Source: Paenarthrobacter aurescens TC1 (lineage in GTDB: Bacteria > Actinomycetota > Actinomycetes > Actinomycetales > Micrococcaceae). Taken from it: a DNA stretch of 64,000 nt. This document shows positions 42,639-51,909 of the stretch, in pieces. The notes under the pieces are model-generated. The model did not search any database and was not told where the DNA came from. It saw only the letters and a list, made by a program, of their open reading frames with translations. The stretch spans positions 1,550,001-1,614,000 of the forward strand of contig CP000474.1 of NCBI GenBank assembly GCA_000014925.1, in the 5' to 3' direction. Numbering within the stretch: position 1 is the stretch's first letter; the number at the start of each line of letters is the position of its first letter. A program made the translations under genes and the position numbers.

Positions 42639-43562
42639 ATGGCAACAACACTTTTCACCAAGAAACCCCGGGAACTGACGTACAACCCCAAGCGCCCGGT
42701 ATGGAAGGAAAAGCCTTCCGCGCTGTATCAGACCGTCAAAGCAGTGGTCCTGATCGTGTTCAGTTTGTCCATCCTGACACCCATTCTGTTGGTCGTTTCC
42801 ACGTCACTAGCCGACACTGAGCAACTCGTAAAGGCCGGCGGTTTTGTGCTTTGGCCCGAACGTCCAACCCTGGAGGCGTACGCCACCATCTTCAAGGGCC
42901 CCATGGTGCTGCAATCACTCGGGGTCAGCATGCTGGTTACCGCGGTGGGCACCATCCTGGCCCTGTTCGTGACCATCACGATGGCCTACGCCACCAGCCG
43001 CACGGTTCTGTTTGGCCGGCCGGTGATCCTCGCAGTCCTGTTCACGCTCCTGTTTGCGCCGGGCCTCATCCCGTCCTTCCTGATGATCCGCCAACTCGGC
43101 CTGCTGGACTCGTTGTGGTCGCTGATCCTCCCCGGCATCTTCGGAGCTTTCAACTTTGTGGTCATGCGCTCGTTCTTCATGAACATCCCGGGGGAACTGA
43201 TCGAAAGCGCCAGGATCGACGGCGCCAACGACTGGCAAATCCTGTGGCGCATCGTGATGCCACTGTCCAAGGCCGTGATCGCCGTCGTAGGGCTGTTCTA
43301 TGCCGTCGGCTTCTGGAACTCGTTCTTCAACGCCCTGCTCTACATCAACGATCACAGTAAGTGGCCCATCCAGTTGCTGCTCCGCAACTTCGTTGTCCAG
43401 GGCAGCGGCGCAGCGGACCAGCTGGGAATCACCACCACGCCCCCGCCGCAGTCCATCCAGATGGCAGTGGTGGTAGTAGCCCTCGTCCCGATTTTGATGG
43501 TCTACCCGTTCCTCCAGAAGCACTTTGCCAAGGGCGTCATCACCGGCGCCGTCAAGGGCTAG
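42639..43562 (+). CDS. Sugar ABC transporter permease (LplC/YtcP type)
   Basis: 307 residues with six membrane helices and the coupling loop ESARIDGANDWQILWRIVMP near residues 188-207. It partners the permease upstream. AAGGAG precedes the ATG. Pairs of this kind with a long (about 550-residue) binding protein belong to the LplABC/YtcQP branch, often importing oligosaccharides from plant polymers; the substrate here is not identifiable. Confidence 0.94.
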   Translation: MATTLFTKKPRELTYNPKRPVWKEKPSALYQTVKAVVLIVFSLSILTPILLVVSTSLADTEQLVKAGGFVLWPERPTLEAYATIFKGPMVLQSLGVSMLVTAVGTILALFVTITMAYATSRTVLFGRPVILAVLFTLLFAPGLIPSFLMIRQLGLLDSLWSLILPGIFGAFNFVVMRSFFMNIPGELIESARIDGANDWQILWRIVMPLSKAVIAVVGLFYAVGFWNSFFNALLYINDHSKWPIQLLLRNFVVQGSGAADQLGITTTPPPQSIQMAVVVVALVPILMVYPFLQKHFAKGVITGAVKG

Positions 43563-43628
43563 ACCCAAGTCAACACTTACACGCCCCAACACCCAGAAAC
43601 TCAGCAAGTAACCAGAAAGGGTTATGCC

Positions 43629-45287
43629 ATGACGAGCACTACCTCTCAGGCTGGATTCAGCCGCCGCGGTTTCCTTGGCCTCGCAGGCCTGGCAGTAACC
43701 GCCGCAGGCTTGTCCGCCTGTGGTGGCGGCGGAGCCGCGAGCAGCGGAGGCGCCGCTGCCTCCGCTTCGGTCAAGTTGCCCACGTATAAGGAATTCACCG
43801 GCCTCACCCCGGACATCGCGGGTAACGCCAAGGGCCTCCAAGCCGGCTACTTCAAGCTGCCCACTGCTGTGCAGTCCGTGAAGACGCCGCCGCTCAAGGG
43901 CAAGGTGACCGGCCTGACCGAAACATTCGACACCATGAGCCCGGGCCTGCACGACAACCCCTTCTGGCAGCGGCTCAATGCCAAACTCGGCGGCGACCTG
44001 GAACTCCAGATCGCCGAAGACATCGGGGACGGCTATCCGGCCAAGTTCGCCACCGTCCTGGCCAGCAACGATCTCCCGGACATGATGTGGGTTCCGCCGA
44101 ACCAGGGCATCCCCAACGTCGGTCCGATGCTCGAAGCCAAGTTCCAGGACCTGACGCCGTACCTCTCCGGTGACGCCGTGCTCGAGTACCCCAACCTGGC
44201 GGCGCTGAAGCCCGATTCCTGGAAGACCGCCGTCGTGAACGGCAAGATCTGGGGCGCACCCATCCCGAGTACCCCGTTCGGCCAGGTGTATGTGGGTAAC
44301 CACGACGTGTGGGCGCAGGTGGGCGGCTTTGAGGCGGGAAGTGCTGATGAATTCCTGGAGAAAGCCAAGGAGCTGACGCGCCCGGGAGATCAGAAGTATG
44401 CCCTGGAACCGGCTTATATCAATGCCCTCCACATGGTCACCGAATGGTTTGGCGCCCCCAACAGCTGGGCCGTCAACAAGGACCGCACCCTCACGCACCT
44501 CTATGAAACAGACGAATATATGGCAGGCGTGGAGTTCACGGCAAAGATGTTTGCAGCGGGCGTCTTCTACCCGGATTCCAAAGCAACGGATATCCGCTCG
44601 CGCGTAGCCAACGGCAGCGTGGCAGCCCAGGTTGTCTCCGGACCCCATGACATCCGCGGTTACCGCGCCCTTGCCAAAGGTACGCAGTTCGACATCCTTA
44701 TTCCGTTCAGTGCCGACGGAAAGGTCAAGCCCGTCTACGACATGGGCTACGGCACCGTGGGCTTCACGCCGTTCAAGAAGGCTGAAGAGGGCAAGATCCG
44801 CGAACTGCTCTCGCTGATCAATTACCTGTCAGCGCCGTTCGGCACGGTGGAGTACATGCAGAAGAACTTCGGCGAGCTGGGCCAGGACTACACCATCGAC
44901 GCCTCCGGCAACCCGGCACGCACCGAGACGGGTACCACCAACGCACCCGGCCTGGTCTCGGCGTTGAACATTATGTCCAGCCCGGAAAACGTCATCTTCA
45001 ACCCGGGTTTCGACGACGACACGCGGTACGTCAGCCAGCAGGAAGAAAAGCTGCTCGAGTTCGCGTGGCGCAACCCCACCAACGGTTCCTACTCGGACAC
45101 CAATGCCAAGGTGGGCGCCAAGATCACCAAGCAGCTGCGCGACAAGGTGGTGGACATCATCACTGGCCGCGCCAAGATCGACGAGCTCAAGGACGCGGTG
45201 AAGCGTTGGAAGAGCGAGGGCGGCGACAAGATGCGCGATGAGTACCAGGCCGCGTTGGACCCCAACGCGCCGGTATTCAGAGGCTAG
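43629..45287 (+). CDS. Sugar-binding lipoprotein of ABC importer (LipO/LplA type)
   Basis: 552 residues. The N-terminus carries a twin-arginine motif (SRRGFLG), a hydrophobic stretch and the lipobox LSAC near residue 32, so it is probably a Tat-exported lipoprotein. The rest is a long type of extracellular solute-binding protein (family 1-like) with no cysteines in sight after the lipobox. It should deliver an oligosaccharide to the two permeases upstream. A purine-rich AGAAAGGG precedes the start. Confidence 0.92.
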   Translation: MTSTTSQAGFSRRGFLGLAGLAVTAAGLSACGGGGAASSGGAAASASVKLPTYKEFTGLTPDIAGNAKGLQAGYFKLPTAVQSVKTPPLKGKVTGLTETFDTMSPGLHDNPFWQRLNAKLGGDLELQIAEDIGDGYPAKFATVLASNDLPDMMWVPPNQGIPNVGPMLEAKFQDLTPYLSGDAVLEYPNLAALKPDSWKTAVVNGKIWGAPIPSTPFGQVYVGNHDVWAQVGGFEAGSADEFLEKAKELTRPGDQKYALEPAYINALHMVTEWFGAPNSWAVNKDRTLTHLYETDEYMAGVEFTAKMFAAGVFYPDSKATDIRSRVANGSVAAQVVSGPHDIRGYRALAKGTQFDILIPFSADGKVKPVYDMGYGTVGFTPFKKAEEGKIRELLSLINYLSAPFGTVEYMQKNFGELGQDYTIDASGNPARTETGTTNAPGLVSALNIMSSPENVIFNPGFDDDTRYVSQQEEKLLEFAWRNPTNGSYSDTNAKVGAKITKQLRDKVVDIITGRAKIDELKDAVKRWKSEGGDKMRDEYQAALDPNAPVFRG

Positions 45288-45343
45288 CCTCAAACCAACA
45301 ACGAACCAACGCGCAAATACAAAGGACACCAGCAGGGGGAACC

Positions 45344-46396
45344 ATGGCAAAAGCGAGCAGCACCGGAGTCAGACCAACCATCCGTATGGTGGCCGAACTG
45401 GCGGGCGTCTCCACGGCCACGGTTTCCTACGTGCTATCAGGTCGCCGGGGCGATGGCGGACCGGGCGTTTCGGATCCGACGGCGGAAAAGGTCAAGGCAG
45501 CTGCCGAGCGGCTGGGCTACCGCCCCAACCAGGCGGCCCGTGCGATCAGGACGGGCCGCACCAACACGGTGATTCTCTCGCTGACCATGCTGTCCGATCC
45601 GTGGTCACTGTCCGTCATCGAAGCCGTGCAGAAGGCGGCCGTTCCGCTGGGCATCACCCCAATGATTTTGGGTGACGCCGATTGGGTCAAAGTACTCGGC
45701 ACTCACAATGCCGATGCTGTGTTCGTGGATGCAGTCCGTCCTGAGCAGCGGGATGCCCTGCGCAAGCTCGCTGAGCACGGAACCACACTGGTTGTCTTTG
45801 ACGAAGAGGTACAAGCGGACGGTTTTGACGTCATCCGTTCCATCGCCGGTCCCGGCTGCCGCATGGCCGTGGAGCATTTGCTCCACGGCCACCGAAAGGT
45901 CGCCTGCCTGACCCCGGCAACAGCCGCGGGCACTTCCGGCGGGACGCGGTACCTGGCTTACTCCGACGCCTTGGCCGCGGCGGAAGTCCCGGAGCGGGAC
46001 GACTATGTGGGCTTGTTCGATGGCACCAGTGCAGGGGCGTACGCCGCGGCAACCCGGGTGCTGAGCATGCCGGACCGTCCCACGGCCATCTATGCCACTA
46101 CGGATTACGCCGCGGTCAGCGCCATCAACGCCGCCCAGCGTCTTGGCCTCGGAGTGGGTACGGATGTGGACATCATCGGTGTGGGCAACACGGTGGAGGG
46201 TGCGCGGATGTCGCCTTCCCTCAGCACCGTGGGTCCCGTTGATTTCTTCGACAAACTCGCCAGGCTGCTCCTGCGTAGGGCAACGGGTCAGGCCGGCCAC
46301 GCGGCAGCAGCTGAACCCGGCGTCCTTGACTTCCCTTGGCATTTGTTCGTGCGTGAATCGGCGCCGCACCGCAGCGCCGCAACCAGGCTTTATTAG
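45344..46396 (+). CDS. LacI family transcriptional regulator
   Basis: 350 residues. The N-terminal helix-turn-helix reads IRMVAELAGVSTATVSYVLSG with the hinge YRPNQAARAIRTGRT; a periplasmic-binding-like effector domain follows. It has GGGGGAA before the ATG. It lies inside the importer cluster, and the operator-like palindrome at 41496 is its likely target. The inducer is probably the imported sugar or a product of the oxidoreductase that follows. Confidence 0.94.
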   Translation: MAKASSTGVRPTIRMVAELAGVSTATVSYVLSGRRGDGGPGVSDPTAEKVKAAAERLGYRPNQAARAIRTGRTNTVILSLTMLSDPWSLSVIEAVQKAAVPLGITPMILGDADWVKVLGTHNADAVFVDAVRPEQRDALRKLAEHGTTLVVFDEEVQADGFDVIRSIAGPGCRMAVEHLLHGHRKVACLTPATAAGTSGGTRYLAYSDALAAAEVPERDDYVGLFDGTSAGAYAAATRVLSMPDRPTAIYATTDYAAVSAINAAQRLGLGVGTDVDIIGVGNTVEGARMSPSLSTVGPVDFFDKLARLLLRRATGQAGHAAAAEPGVLDFPWHLFVRESAPHRSAATRLY

Positions 46397-46422
46397 GAAA
46401 CAGCAGAAGGAAATTGCACACC

Positions 46423-47607
46423 ATGGAAAAGGATTTGAAGGTCGGCATCGTGGGTTTCGGCCTGCGTTCAGGGCTGTGGAAGCACGCCCATAAGCCGGGC
46501 CAAGGCTCGGAGGTCACCATTGTTTGTGACCTAAGTGAACGCGGCCGGGCAGACGCCGCAGAACGCATTCCGTCGGCGCGCGTTACGGGGGACCTGGAAG
46601 AACTGCTGAACAGCGGGATCGATGCGGTGTTGGTCCTGACGCCCGACAACCAGCACGCCGCCGTCGCGGTCCGAACGCTCATGGCAGGCATCCCCACCTT
46701 CTGTGAGAAGCCACTGGACATCACAGTGGAGGCCGCGGACCTGATCCTGACCACGGCATACGAAACGGGCACTCGTTTGTACGTTGGCCACAACATGCGC
46801 CACATGCCTGTGGTGGTCCAGATGCGCCAATTGATCGAGGACGGCAGGATCGGCGAGGTCAAAGCGGTCTGGTGCCGCCATTTCGTCGGCCACGGCGGTG
46901 ACTACTACTTCAAGGACTGGCATGCCCAGCGCGCCAACGTCACGTCGCTTCTCCTCCAAAAGGGCGCCCACGACATCGACGTGATCCATTGGTTGGCCGG
47001 TGGATACACCAAGCGGGTTGCCGCCGTCGGTGATCTTGCTGTCTACGGTGACGTGAATAATCGAAGCAACAACACCGGCAAGCGCATGGGGGACTGGTTC
47101 TCCATGGACAACTGGCCGCCGATGGAACAGAAGGACCTTGCGGAGGTGATCGACGTCGAGGATATCTCCATGATGAACATGGTCCTGGACAACGGTGTCC
47201 TGGCCTCCTACCAGCAGTGTCACTTCACACCCGACTACTGGCGCAACTACACCGTCATCGGCACCAAGGGCCGGATTGAGAACCTTGGCGACGGGCCGGG
47301 CGAAACCATCAATGTGTGGACCAGCCGGACGTCGGGTTATGCAGCGCCGGACGAGGTCATCACCATCCAGGACGGCGAAGGCGGCCACGGCGGTGCCGAC
47401 CCCCGCTTGATCGAGGAGTTCCTCCGCTTCGCGTCTGAAGGCGGTCAGACCCAGACCAGCCCCATCGCCGCACGTCAGGCAGTGGTGGCCGGTATCCTCG
47501 CGGCGGAATCGCTGCGCGGTGACGGCTCCGCGCGTGAGGTTCCAGAGCTCCCCGCCGAACTCGTGGAGTACTTCGACGCCGGCCAGCCCGCCCTGGTCCG
47601 CGACTGA
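46423..47607 (+). CDS. Gfo/Idh/MocA family oxidoreductase
   Basis: 394 residues from ATG 46423, preferred over TTG 46414 because GAAGGA lies 11 bases upstream. The N-terminal Rossmann segment is VGIVGFGLRSG, followed by the family motif CEKPLDIT near residue 97 with the conserved Lys. The C-terminal part carries HDIDVIHWLAGG near 185. These enzymes oxidise or reduce sugars and inositols with NAD(P). As the last gene of the importer cluster it probably starts catabolism of the imported sugar. Confidence 0.92.
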   Translation: MEKDLKVGIVGFGLRSGLWKHAHKPGQGSEVTIVCDLSERGRADAAERIPSARVTGDLEELLNSGIDAVLVLTPDNQHAAVAVRTLMAGIPTFCEKPLDITVEAADLILTTAYETGTRLYVGHNMRHMPVVVQMRQLIEDGRIGEVKAVWCRHFVGHGGDYYFKDWHAQRANVTSLLLQKGAHDIDVIHWLAGGYTKRVAAVGDLAVYGDVNNRSNNTGKRMGDWFSMDNWPPMEQKDLAEVIDVEDISMMNMVLDNGVLASYQQCHFTPDYWRNYTVIGTKGRIENLGDGPGETINVWTSRTSGYAAPDEVITIQDGEGGHGGADPRLIEEFLRFASEGGQTQTSPIAARQAVVAGILAAESLRGDGSAREVPELPAELVEYFDAGQPALVRD

Positions 47608-47618
47608 CCGTTTGCGGG

Positions 47619-48536
47619 TCAGCGGGGTGAGGAAAGCTCGGTCATGACGGTTTGAAGTGACTCGCAAACCGTCATGACCGATTTCCGTTTTAGCGTCTCG
47701 GGCCGGGCCAGGATGTCGATCTTGCGCACCGAATTCACCCCGGAAAGTGGACGCAAAACCACGCCGGCGTCCAATACACGGCGGGCCGTGAAGCGCGGCA
47801 ATAGCCCGATCGCGCCACCGGCAGATACCAGCGCCGCCACGGTGGAATAGTCGTTGATGCGGTGCAGCACTTCTGCGGGCCGACCGCTCACGGCAACGAC
47901 GGCGGCAAGGACGTCCGCGGGCGAGTAGCCATCGCGGCTGGTCACCCACGGCTCATCCACGACGTCGGACGGCTCCAGTTCGCGCCGGGATGCCAGCGGG
48001 TGAGCCGCGGGGAGCGCGATGTCCAACGGCTCGTCGGCGAGAGGAATCACCGCTACTTTGTCCCCGGGCCAGGTCGGGCTGTTGTCCATGCGGTGTGCCA
48101 GCACGAGGTCGTACCGGGCGGCCAACCCCGGAAAATCTTCCTGGGCCACGTCCTCATCGGAGAGTCGAAGGCGTGGCGACTTCCCGCCGTCGGACGCCAA
48201 CAGCGCCGCCAACGGCGCAAACAGCGCCTGCCCGGCACTGTGGAAGGCGCTCACGCTGACCGGCGCGTCGGGAGCGTCGTGATAGGCGCCGATCGCCGCC
48301 CGGGCATCTGCCATGGCGTTCACGACGGCGGCCCCCGCCTCAGCGAGGACGCGGCCTGCATCCGTGAGCACCAGTGCCCGGCCGTCTTTACGCGTCAACG
48401 GCACGTCAACGGACTTCTGCAGCAGGGCGAGCTGTTGCGAAACTGCCGAGGGGGTCACCATCAGTGTTTCAGCGACGGCCTTGACGCTTCCTAAGTCTCC
48501 GAGCTCACGGAGCATCTGCAACTGATGAATTTCCAT
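47619..48536 (-). CDS. LysR family transcriptional regulator
   Basis: 305 residues from ATG 48536 (a TTG two codons upstream is possible). The helix-turn-helix is [32 protein letters not shown] at residues 4-35 by position, followed by the LysR effector domain. It lies divergent to tdh-kbl with only 107 bases between starts, the usual LysR arrangement, so it probably controls threonine catabolism. The 3' end contains a 14-bp perfect inverted repeat (47640-47653 with 47666-47679) inside the coding sequence. Confidence 0.92.
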   Translation of the reverse strand: MEIHQLQMLRELGDLGSVKAVAETLMVTPSAVSQQLALLQKSVDVPLTRKDGRALVLTDAGRVLAEAGAAVVNAMADARAAIGAYHDAPDAPVSVSAFHSAGQALFAPLAALLASDGGKSPRLRLSDEDVAQEDFPGLAARYDLVLAHRMDNSPTWPGDKVAVIPLADEPLDIALPAAHPLASRRELEPSDVVDEPWVTSRDGYSPADVLAAVVAVSGRPAEVLHRINDYSTVAALVSAGGAIGLLPRFTARRVLDAGVVLRPLSGVNSVRKIDILARPETLKRKSVMTVCESLQTVMTELSSPR

Positions 48537-48545
48537 TAGCAAATC

Positions 48546-48588
48546 CTAAATCGTTGATTGAGAAGAATCTAGTTGTGCTAAATCGTTG
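48546..48588. promoter_or_regulatory. Direct repeats in the LysR/tdh divergent region
   Basis: CTAAATCGTTG occurs twice, at 48546-48556 and 48578-48588, exactly 32 bases (three helical turns) apart. The first copy is flanked by AATC and GATT, giving a weak dyad. This is a good candidate operator for the LysR protein on both divergent promoters. Confidence 0.55.
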
Positions 48589-48643
48589 GCGGGGCTCTAA
48601 TGGACTCAGCAGCAGCGAAGCAGCCCCAGCAGTGAGGAATTCC

Positions 48644-49690
48644 ATGAAGGCTCTCTACAAATCCGGACCGCACGCAGGGTTCGAACTCGTCGAACGTCCC
48701 GAGCCCGAAGCGGGCCCCAGCGACGTCAAAATCCGTGTGATGACCACCGGCATCTGCGGCACCGACCTCCACATCCAAAGCTGGGACGCCTGGGCCCAAG
48801 GCATCATCGAAACGCCCCTCATTGCCGGCCACGAATTCTATGGCGAAGTAGTGGAAATCGGCGAGGACGTCCGCGACGTCAAAGTAGGGGACAGGGTCTC
48901 CGGCGAAGGACACGTGGTCTGCGGAATCTGCCGCAACTGCCGTGCAGGACGCCGCCAGATGTGCATCCACACCGTCTCCGTCGGCGTGCAGCGCGACGGT
49001 GCCTTCGCCGAATACGTCGTCATCCCGGAAACCAATGTCTGGGTCCACCACGATGAGTCCGTCACCCCGGAACTCGGCGCCATCTTCGACCCCTTCGGTA
49101 ACGCTGTCCACACCGCACTGAGCTTCCCGCTGGTCGGCGAAGACGTACTGATCACGGGAGCAGGTCCCATCGGACTGATGGCCATTGCCGTCGCCCGACA
49201 CGCGGGTGCCCGCAAAATCGCCATCACGGACGTGTCCGCTCCGCGCCTGGAACTGGCCCGCCAGATGGGCGTTGACCTCGCTGTGGACGTGTCCAAGATG
49301 CGCGTCCGCGAAGCACAGCAGGAATTGGGCATGCGCGAAGGTTTCGACATCGGACTGGAAATGTCGGGACACCCCACGGCACTGCCTGAGATGATCGACA
49401 ACATGAACCACGGCGGCCGCATCGCCATGCTCGGCCTTCCCAGCCAATCCATCGACATCGATTGGGGCAAGGTTGTCACCCATATGCTCACGCTCAAGGG
49501 CATCTACGGCCGTGAAATGTTCGAGACCTGGTACGCCATGAGCGCCATGCTGTCCTCCAATCCCGTACTGCACCGCAGCATCTCCGCCGTCGTCACCGAC
49601 AAGCTGTCCGCAGCCGACTGGGAAAAGGGCTTCGAAATCGCCCGTAGCGGCACCGGCGGCAAAGTGGTCCTCGACTGGACCGAACTGTAA
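48644..49690 (+). CDS. tdh: L-threonine 3-dehydrogenase
   Basis: 348 residues from ATG 48644 behind GAGG; upstream in-frame sequence has no family similarity. It is a zinc-dependent medium-chain dehydrogenase: catalytic zinc ligand in [11 protein letters not shown], structural zinc Cys cluster ([15 protein letters not shown]) and Rossmann motif [10 protein letters not shown]. It oxidises L-threonine to 2-amino-3-oxobutanoate with NAD. That unstable product is taken directly by the next gene's enzyme, so the pair forms the threonine-to-glycine route. Confidence 0.95.
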   Translation: MKALYKSGPHAGFELVERPEPEAGPSDVKIRVMTTGICGTDLHIQSWDAWAQGIIETPLIAGHEFYGEVVEIGEDVRDVKVGDRVSGEGHVVCGICRNCRAGRRQMCIHTVSVGVQRDGAFAEYVVIPETNVWVHHDESVTPELGAIFDPFGNAVHTALSFPLVGEDVLITGAGPIGLMAIAVARHAGARKIAITDVSAPRLELARQMGVDLAVDVSKMRVREAQQELGMREGFDIGLEMSGHPTALPEMIDNMNHGGRIAMLGLPSQSIDIDWGKVVTHMLTLKGIYGREMFETWYAMSAMLSSNPVLHRSISAVVTDKLSAADWEKGFEIARSGTGGKVVLDWTEL

Positions 49691-49732
49691 CCGGACCGAA
49701 CGGTAACCGGACCGAACTGCAACCGGACCCCC
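49677..49732 (+). repeat. 16-bp tandem repeat across the tdh stop codon
   Basis: Three units beginning GGACCGAAC and ending AACC start at 49677, 49693 and 49709, with a partial fourth (GGACCCCC) at 49725. The first unit contains the last tdh codons and its TAA stop. This echoes the repeat at the moxR stop. Confidence 0.8.
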
Positions 49733-49752
49733 GAAAAACTTTAGGAGCACCC

Positions 49753-50946
49753 ATGTACTCAGCCATCAAAGACCAACTGCAGGGCGAACTCGACGAGATC
49801 CGGAGCGCCGGCCTCTTCAAGACCGAACGCCACATCGATTCTCCACAGGCAAGCCACATCGCAGCCGGGCAGCTCGGCCAGCCGGCCAACAAGGTCTTGA
49901 ACTTCTGCGCCAATAACTACTTGGGCCTGGCCGACCACCCGGACATCATCGCCGCCGCCAAGTCCGCCATGGACGAGCGTGGCTTCGGCATGGCGTCCGT
50001 ACGCTTCATCTGCGGCACCCAGGACCTGCACCTTGAACTGGAGACCCGCGTCTCTAAATTCCTGGGTACCGAGGACACCATCCTCTTCTCCAGCTGCTTC
50101 GACGCCAACGGTGGCGTGTTCGAGTCCCTGTTCGGCCCCGAAGACGCCATCATCTCGGACTCCCTGAACCACGCCTCCATCATCGACGGCATCCGCCTCA
50201 GCAAGGCTAAGCGCTTCCGTTACGCCAACCAGGACATGGCCGATCTCGAAGCCAAGCTGGTTGAGGCTGAGGGGTCCCGCCGGAAGATCATCGTCACGGA
50301 CGGTGTCTTCTCCATGGACGGCTACCTGGCCCCGCTTGAAGCCATCTGCGACCTCGCCGAGAAGCACGACGCCCTGGTCATGGTGGACGACTCCCACGCT
50401 GTCGGCTTCATGGGCCCTACCGGCGCTGGCACTCCGGAGCACGCCGGCGTTTCTGAGCGCGTGGACATCTACACCGGCACTTTCGGCAAGGCCCTCGGCG
50501 GCGCTTCGGGTGGTTACGTCTCCGGTCGCGGTGAGATCGTGGCGATGCTTCGCCAGAAGGCCCGCCCGTACCTGTTCTCCAACTCGCTTGCCCCGGCCAT
50601 TGTTGCGGCCACTATCAAGGCGATCGAGCTCGTGCAGGAATCCGGCGAGCTGCGGACCCGCTTGTTCGAGAATGCAGCGCTGTTCCGTCGCCGCATGAGC
50701 GAGGAAGGCTTTGAGCTCCTCGACGGCGAGCACGCCATCATCCCCGTGATGTTCGGTGATGCCGTGGTCGCTGCAAAAGTCGCGGACGAGATGCTCAACA
50801 ACGGCGTCTTCGTCACGGCCTTCAGTTTCCCGGTAGTGCCGAAGGGCGTGGCCCGGATCCGCGTGCAGCTTTCCGCTGCGCACAGCGCGGACGACGTCGA
50901 AGCCTGCGTTCAGGCGTTCGTCAAGAGTCGCGCCGCGGTCGCCTAG
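49753..50946 (+). CDS. kbl: Glycine C-acetyltransferase (2-amino-3-ketobutyrate CoA ligase)
   Basis: 397 residues, the standard length. It is an alpha-oxoamine synthase: [42 protein letters not shown] and the PLP-binding Lys246 in [12 protein letters not shown]. It cleaves 2-amino-3-oxobutanoate with CoA to glycine and acetyl-CoA, the second step after Tdh. TAGGAGC precedes the ATG. The gene ends one base before a large tandem-repeat array. Confidence 0.96.
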   Translation: MYSAIKDQLQGELDEIRSAGLFKTERHIDSPQASHIAAGQLGQPANKVLNFCANNYLGLADHPDIIAAAKSAMDERGFGMASVRFICGTQDLHLELETRVSKFLGTEDTILFSSCFDANGGVFESLFGPEDAIISDSLNHASIIDGIRLSKAKRFRYANQDMADLEAKLVEAEGSRRKIIVTDGVFSMDGYLAPLEAICDLAEKHDALVMVDDSHAVGFMGPTGAGTPEHAGVSERVDIYTGTFGKALGGASGGYVSGRGEIVAMLRQKARPYLFSNSLAPAIVAATIKAIELVQESGELRTRLFENAALFRRRMSEEGFELLDGEHAIIPVMFGDAVVAAKVADEMLNNGVFVTAFSFPVVPKGVARIRVQLSAAHSADDVEACVQAFVKSRAAVA

Positions 50947-51267
50947 CCCAACCCTCTCTCACGTCCCTCGGGTTTCCGGCCAACCCTCTCTCACGTCCCT
51001 CGGGTTTCCGGCCAACCCTCTCTCACGTCCCTCGGGTTTCCGGCCAACCCTCTCTCACGTCCCTCGGGTTTCCGGCCAACCCTCTCTCACGTCCCTCGGG
51101 TTTCCGGCCGGCCCTCTCTCACGTCCCTCGGGTTTCCGGCCGGCCCTCTCTCACGTCCCTCGGGTTTCCGGCCGGCCCTCTCTCACGTCCCTCGGGTTTC
51201 CGGCCGGCCCTCTCTCACGTCCCTCGGGTTTCCGGCCGGCCCTCTCTCACGTCCCTCGGGTTTCCGG
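50947..51267. repeat. Tandem array A: ten 32-bp units
   Basis: Ten head-to-tail units start at 50947, 50979, 51012, 51044, 51076, 51108, 51140, 51172, 51204 and 51236. Each begins CCAACCCTCTCTCAC (the middle five have CCGG for CCAA) and continues GTCCCTCGGGTTTCCGG. The second unit carries one extra C (33 bp). There are no variable spacers, so this is not CRISPR. It starts one base after the kbl stop. An eleventh core begins the hairpin at 51268. Confidence 0.95.
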
Positions 51268-51310
51268 CCAACCCTCTCTCACTTCCCTAAGGGAAGTGAG
51301 AGAGGGTTGG
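51268..51310. terminator. 20-bp-stem hairpin at the junction of the two arrays
   Basis: CCAACCCTCTCTCACTTCCC (51268-51287), a TAA loop, then the exact reverse complement (51291-51310). It joins the last unit of array A to the first unit of the inverted array B. It could terminate kbl transcription or form a cruciform. No T-run follows on the plus strand. Confidence 0.85.
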
Positions 51311-51435
51311 TGTTTGGGGGTGGTTATGTGAGAGAGGGTTGGTGTTTGGGGGTGGTTATGTGAGAGAGGGTTGGTGTTTGGGGGTGGTTATGTGAGAGAG
51401 GGTTGGTGTTTGGGGGTGGTTATGTGAGAGAGAGT
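51296..51435. repeat. Tandem array B: four 32-bp units in inverted orientation
   Basis: Units start at 51296, 51328, 51360 and 51392, with a diverged fifth at 51424. Each begins GTGAGAGAGGGTTGG, the exact complement of the array A core, and continues TGTTTGGGGGTGGTTAT, which is unrelated to array A. The two arrays thus share period and core but differ in the other half. The array ends about 50 bases before the FAD oxidoreductase start. Confidence 0.95.
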
Positions 51436-51630
51436 GTGGCGGGGTGGAGCCTGTCCGCGGCTACCCGGGTCTGACAGGATGGAGCCATGGCTTCGAATTA
51501 TGACGTAGTAATCGTTGGCGGCGGCATTGGCGGTCTGTCTTTGGCGGCGGTGGTTGGGTCCCCGTGTAGGAGTCCGGTGACTATGTGAGTTTCGTGTCCG
51601 AGAATGGACGCAGGAGGAAATTCACTAGTT

Positions 51631-51909
51631 ATGGCACGTAGGCATACCCCCGAGCAGGTCATCGCGAAGGTCCGGCAGGGCCAGAAAATGCTCAATGAAG
51701 GACGGCCCCTCATCGAGGTCGTCAAGGAACTGCAGGTCACCGAGGCGACCTGGTACCGGTGGCTGAACCAGTACGGGTCCGAGAAGAACGCCGAGGCGAC
51801 GAAACGGACCAAGGAGCTCGAGAAGGAGAACGCGAGGCTCAAGCGGCTGCTGGCCGAGAAAGAGCTAGCCATCGACATCCTGAACGAGGTGGCCAAGGGA
51901 AAATTCTGA
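51631..51909 (+). CDS. IS3-family transposase OrfA
   Basis: 92 residues from ATG 51631, about 13 bases after AGGAGG. A helix-turn-helix (TPEQVIAKVRQGQKML ... VTEATWYRWLNQYG) binds the IS ends, followed by a leucine-zipper-like coiled coil (ELEKENARLKRLLAEKELA). The frame overlaps orfB; a -1 shift at GGGAAAA (51897-51903) would make the OrfAB transposase. Confidence 0.93.
   Translation: MARRHTPEQVIAKVRQGQKMLNEGRPLIEVVKELQVTEATWYRWLNQYGSEKNAEATKRTKELEKENARLKRLLAEKELAIDILNEVAKGKF
51897..51903 (+). promoter_or_regulatory. Programmed -1 frameshift site GGGAAAA
   Basis: The heptamer fits the X XXY YYZ rule in the orfA frame (G GGA AAA) and lies six bases before the orfA TGA-containing end, where orfB is open in the -1 frame. 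This is the standard way IS3 elements make the fused transposase. Confidence 0.75.

Noticed and set aside
42915..44648. 577-codon minus-strand frame
   Set aside because: Antisense to the permease and lipoprotein genes, no motifs.
50947..51435. CRISPR array
   Set aside because: The period is constant but whole units, including the supposed spacers, are nearly identical; there are no variable spacers and no cas genes.
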